Assembly: GCF_002901705.1 (NCBI RefSeq)
Contig: NZ_PPPV01000012.1
Location: 341,451-405,450 of the forward strand
DNA: 64,000 nt
Direction of reading: 5' to 3'
DNA from: Staphylococcus lugdunensis
GTDB lineage: Bacteria; Bacillota; Bacilli; Staphylococcales; Staphylococcaceae
In this document: one piece after another, positions 61,442 through 64,000 of the stretch
Position numbering within the stretch: position 1 is the first letter of the stretch
How the letters are laid out: every line of letters begins with the position of its first letter
Notes under the pieces: generated by a model
The model's database searches: none
Told to the model about the DNA's origin: nothing
Seen by the model: only the letters and a program-made list of their open reading frames with translations
Translations under genes and position numbers: made by a program

Positions 61442-64000
61442 ATGATAAATCAAAGTCAATTAGACCATTTATATAAACTAAAAAAAGAAATAGAAAAATC
61501 TAACAACAAACAATTAATTAACACAATTAACCAAGTTATTAAAAAAGTATATTTAAATCAATTTACCATTTCATTTGTCGGTCATTTTTCAGCCGGTAAA
61601 TCTACACTTATCAATTTACTATTAGAACAAGATATACTACCAAGTTCTCCTGTTCCAACAACAAGTAATACAGCCATTGTGTCTGTTGCAGAAGAAGAGG
61701 GGATTATTGCTAATATTACCGGTCAGCAATATACCAGACTTAAGACGTATGATGAAGTCAAACAGATGAATAGGTTAAATGTAGATGTCGAATCAATAGA
61801 AATTGCAATTAACTCAACAAAATTCAAACCAGGATTTACATTGCAAGATACACCTGGTGTAGATTCAAATATATCAACACATTTATCTTCAACCGAACAA
61901 TATATGTATACAAGCAATCTTATCGTTTATACAGTCGACTACAATCATGTGCAATCAGCTTTGAATTTCAAATTTTTAAAACGTATGAACGAAGCAGGAT
62001 TGCCCGTAGTATTTGTTATTAATCAAATTGATAAACACCAGGAAGAAGAACTAAGCTTCGATACATTTAAGAAAAAGGTAGCACAATCCATTAAAGAATG
62101 GGATATCAATGTCGAGCAAATTTACTATGTCTCTAAATTTGAACATCCACATAATCAATTAAAAGACCTGTCACGTGACTTAGTAACTATGGATGAACAT
62201 AGAGAATCCATCAATCAATACGTCGAGCGAACATTAGATTTTATCGCGCATTCACAACTGTCATATATTCAAAGTGAGCTTCAAAATATTTTAGAAACTT
62301 TGGATATTGAGGAACAAGATTTTCAAGAAGCATATTTACGTTTTCAACAAAATCAAGCTGTAAGCGAAGAAGCAAAGATGTTAAATAATCCACAAGAATT
62401 ATTGCGTTTTCTTAAAATGAAACGGAAAGACATACTTGAAAATGCATATATCATGACACACGATATGCGTGAACAAATACGATTTTATCTAGAAAGTATG
62501 TCAAAAGATTTTAAAGTGCACGGTTTTCTAAATAAGAAGAAAAAGAAGGAAGCGGAACAACAACGTCGCCTTAAACTTGTAATCGATATGTTACAAGACA
62601 AAGTCAATCAGCAAATTCGTCAACTTATGCGAGAAGATATGTCCTTTTTAACGCGCTTCATCAATAATAGTACAGTAACTTCAAACATATTAAATCAACA
62701 TTATCACATCGATGAAGCCTTGGTATCATCTTTATACCAACCTCAAACAGCAATTAGTAATACCTATGTACTTACATTTTCTGATGATACATTAAAGGCC
62801 ATTCGTAAATTTGTAGAACAAGAATCTGAACCATTATTTGAGCAGGCATCTAAGTATGCTCAAGCTAACGATTTATCTGATGATGCAGACAATGATTTAA
62901 CGATTTATGAACGGTTTATTGAATTAAAACAGTTAAAAGAGTCTCTCACAACAAAGAATTATCGTCATTATTATATACATTTGGATGATTCTTTAGATAA
63001 ACTCATCGGACGCACCGAAACAAATTATATGTTATCAGAAACTACAGATTCACATGAACACGCTCATATGGAAACAGTTAAGCATAAAGAAAAAACACAA
63101 CATGCCGATATAGCTGAAGGCTTAAACATCATAAAAGATATACCACTTTTTAAACAAACAAAAATGGATATTCAAGACACTTTAAAACGCATGAACCAAA
63201 ACATAGTAAAAATAGCAGTATTTGGCACATTTAGTGCAGGAAAAAGCAGTTTAATTAATGCTTTACTTGGAGATACATATTTAGTTAGTTCTCCTAATCC
63301 TACAACTGCAGCCACTACCGAATTGTCATATGGTGAACAAAGTTATATCACGTTAAAAACAAATGACCAATTAGTAGCCGAATTAAACGATATACTGAAG
63401 TATCATCACTTATCATTTGATAGCCTTGAAGCACTGTTAAAAAGTGATTTAAATCAAATCAAACAAAAATTACCTAAAAATCAACTTGCATTTATCAATG
63501 CTATTGAAAAACATGCTTCATTGTATCAAACTATGCTCACTCAAGGTACAAAACATAATATTGAACAAGCAGAAATTAAAAAATGGAGTTCTGAAGATGC
63601 GTATGCCGCTTTCGTAAAAACTGTACACTTAAAACTGCCAATCGAATGGTTACAGGATAAAATTATTGTTGATTCATTAGGTTTACATTCAAATAACCAA
63701 CGTCATACTAATGAAACTGAACAAATTTTAACTTCGGCAGATTTAATTCTCTATGTTAGCTACTTTAATCACTCATTTACAGATAATGATAAGGCCTTTA
63801 TAGAACACATGAAGGCAATGAATCAATTAAATGATCATCAATCGTTTAAAATGATAGTAAATGCAATTGACTTAGCAGAATCAAAAAATGACATTGATAG
63901 TGTAAAAGAATATGTTTTTAATGCTTTAAATCAGGTGGGTTTAAAGTCTGAAATTTATACAGTATCAAGTCGCATCGGCCTTAAAAGAAATGATGAAGGC
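61442..64000 (+). CDS. Dynamin-like GTPase with two GTPase domains (3' end missing)
   Basis: The frame is open from ATG at 61442 to the window end (853 codons seen). The first GTPase domain has P-loop GHFSAGKS (about 47-54) with switch DTPGVDS and NQID. The second has GTFSAGKS at about 594-601, starting after long coiled-coil stalk sequence (for example about 280-420), with NAID further on. Switch II of the second head reads DSLGLHS instead of DTPG. This two-headed design matches B. subtilis DynA (about 1,190 residues), which tethers and fuses membranes. AAAGGGG precedes the ATG. Confidence 0.88.
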   Translation, partial: MINQSQLDHLYKLKKEIEKSNNKQLINTINQVIKKVYLNQFTISFVGHFSAGKSTLINLLLEQDILPSSPVPTTSNTAIVSVAEEEGIIANITGQQYTRLKTYDEVKQMNRLNVDVESIEIAINSTKFKPGFTLQDTPGVDSNISTHLSSTEQYMYTSNLIVYTVDYNHVQSALNFKFLKRMNEAGLPVVFVINQIDKHQEEELSFDTFKKKVAQSIKEWDINVEQIYYVSKFEHPHNQLKDLSRDLVTMDEHRESINQYVERTLDFIAHSQLSYIQSELQNILETLDIEEQDFQEAYLRFQQNQAVSEEAKMLNNPQELLRFLKMKRKDILENAYIMTHDMREQIRFYLESMSKDFKVHGFLNKKKKKEAEQQRRLKLVIDMLQDKVNQQIRQLMREDMSFLTRFINNSTVTSNILNQHYHIDEALVSSLYQPQTAISNTYVLTFSDDTLKAIRKFVEQESEPLFEQASKYAQANDLSDDADNDLTIYERFIELKQLKESLTTKNYRHYYIHLDDSLDKLIGRTETNYMLSETTDSHEHAHMETVKHKEKTQHADIAEGLNIIKDIPLFKQTKMDIQDTLKRMNQNIVKIAVFGTFSAGKSSLINALLGDTYLVSSPNPTTAATTELSYGEQSYITLKTNDQLVAELNDILKYHHLSFDSLEALLKSDLNQIKQKLPKNQLAFINAIEKHASLYQTMLTQGTKHNIEQAEIKKWSSEDAYAAFVKTVHLKLPIEWLQDKIIVDSLGLHSNNQRHTNETEQILTSADLILYVSYFNHSFTDNDKAFIEHMKAMNQLNDHQSFKMIVNAIDLAESKNDIDSVKEYVFNALNQVGLKSEIYTVSSRIGLKRNDEG

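Overview
The window is a stretch of low-GC Firmicute core chromosome from a Staphylococcus. The gene order (gnd, malR-malA, zwf, fur-xerD, scpAB-rluB-srrAB, fer-ypbB-recQ, ebpS, cmk-rpsA-der-gpsA-hup, hepS-menG-hepT-ndk, aroCBA, bshA-cca-birA, dinG-asnS-dnaD-nth, pbp2-recU, gpsB-rnpB) follows the S. aureus chromosome. However, proteins I can compare from memory (Fur, Ndk, SrrB, EbpS, PBP2) differ by roughly 7 to 30 percent. That suggests a close relative outside S. aureus proper, such as S. simiae, rather than S. aureus itself. The assignment is inference from recalled sequences.

Layout. Positions 1-8.1 kb hold carbon metabolism: a partial M20 peptidase, 6-phosphogluconate dehydrogenase, a maltose regulator with its alpha-glucosidase, an AraC-type regulator and glucose-6-phosphate dehydrogenase. 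Positions 8.2-13.5 kb hold RNase Z, ProC, a short-chain dehydrogenase, an aldo/keto reductase, a Nudix hydrolase and Fur with a PerR-type box. Positions 13.5-19.7 kb hold XerD, the condensin partners ScpA/ScpB, RluB and the oxygen/redox two-component system SrrAB. Positions 20.2-25.2 kb hold an FMN riboswitch with the riboflavin transporter RibU, ferredoxin, YpbB-RecQ and EbpS. Positions 25.5-29.1 kb hold bacillithiol disulfide reductase, an amidohydrolase that looks like a local insertion, and asparaginase. Positions 29.2-37.4 kb hold Cmk, ribosomal protein S1, Der, GpsA, HU, the menaquinone side-chain genes and Ndk. Positions 37.8-45 kb hold shikimate genes followed by TPR, UPF0302 and membrane proteins and a MazG-like protein. 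Positions 45-54.3 kb hold BshA, Cca, BirA, DinG, AsnS, DnaD and Nth. Positions 54.4-64 kb hold PBP2/RecU (reverse strand), YppE/YpsA/GpsB, RNase P RNA, a THUMP methyltransferase, an NAD(P)-binding protein and the start of a two-headed dynamin-like GTPase that runs off the end.

There is no phage, insertion sequence, CRISPR array, tRNA or rRNA. The less-explained content is intergenic. Six copies of a roughly 110-base double-dyad repeat each lie just downstream of genes, together with two further degenerate repeat families that combine with it in modules. Other points of note are: an apparent ACG start codon for MalR under an intact operator and cre site; an SrrB lacking both cysteines described as redox-active in S. 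aureus; a 36-codon hydrophobic antisense ORF with a good ribosome binding site; an inverted repeat in front of the inserted amidohydrolase; and a 17-bp palindrome inside a candidate promoter of the heptaprenyl/menaquinone operon.
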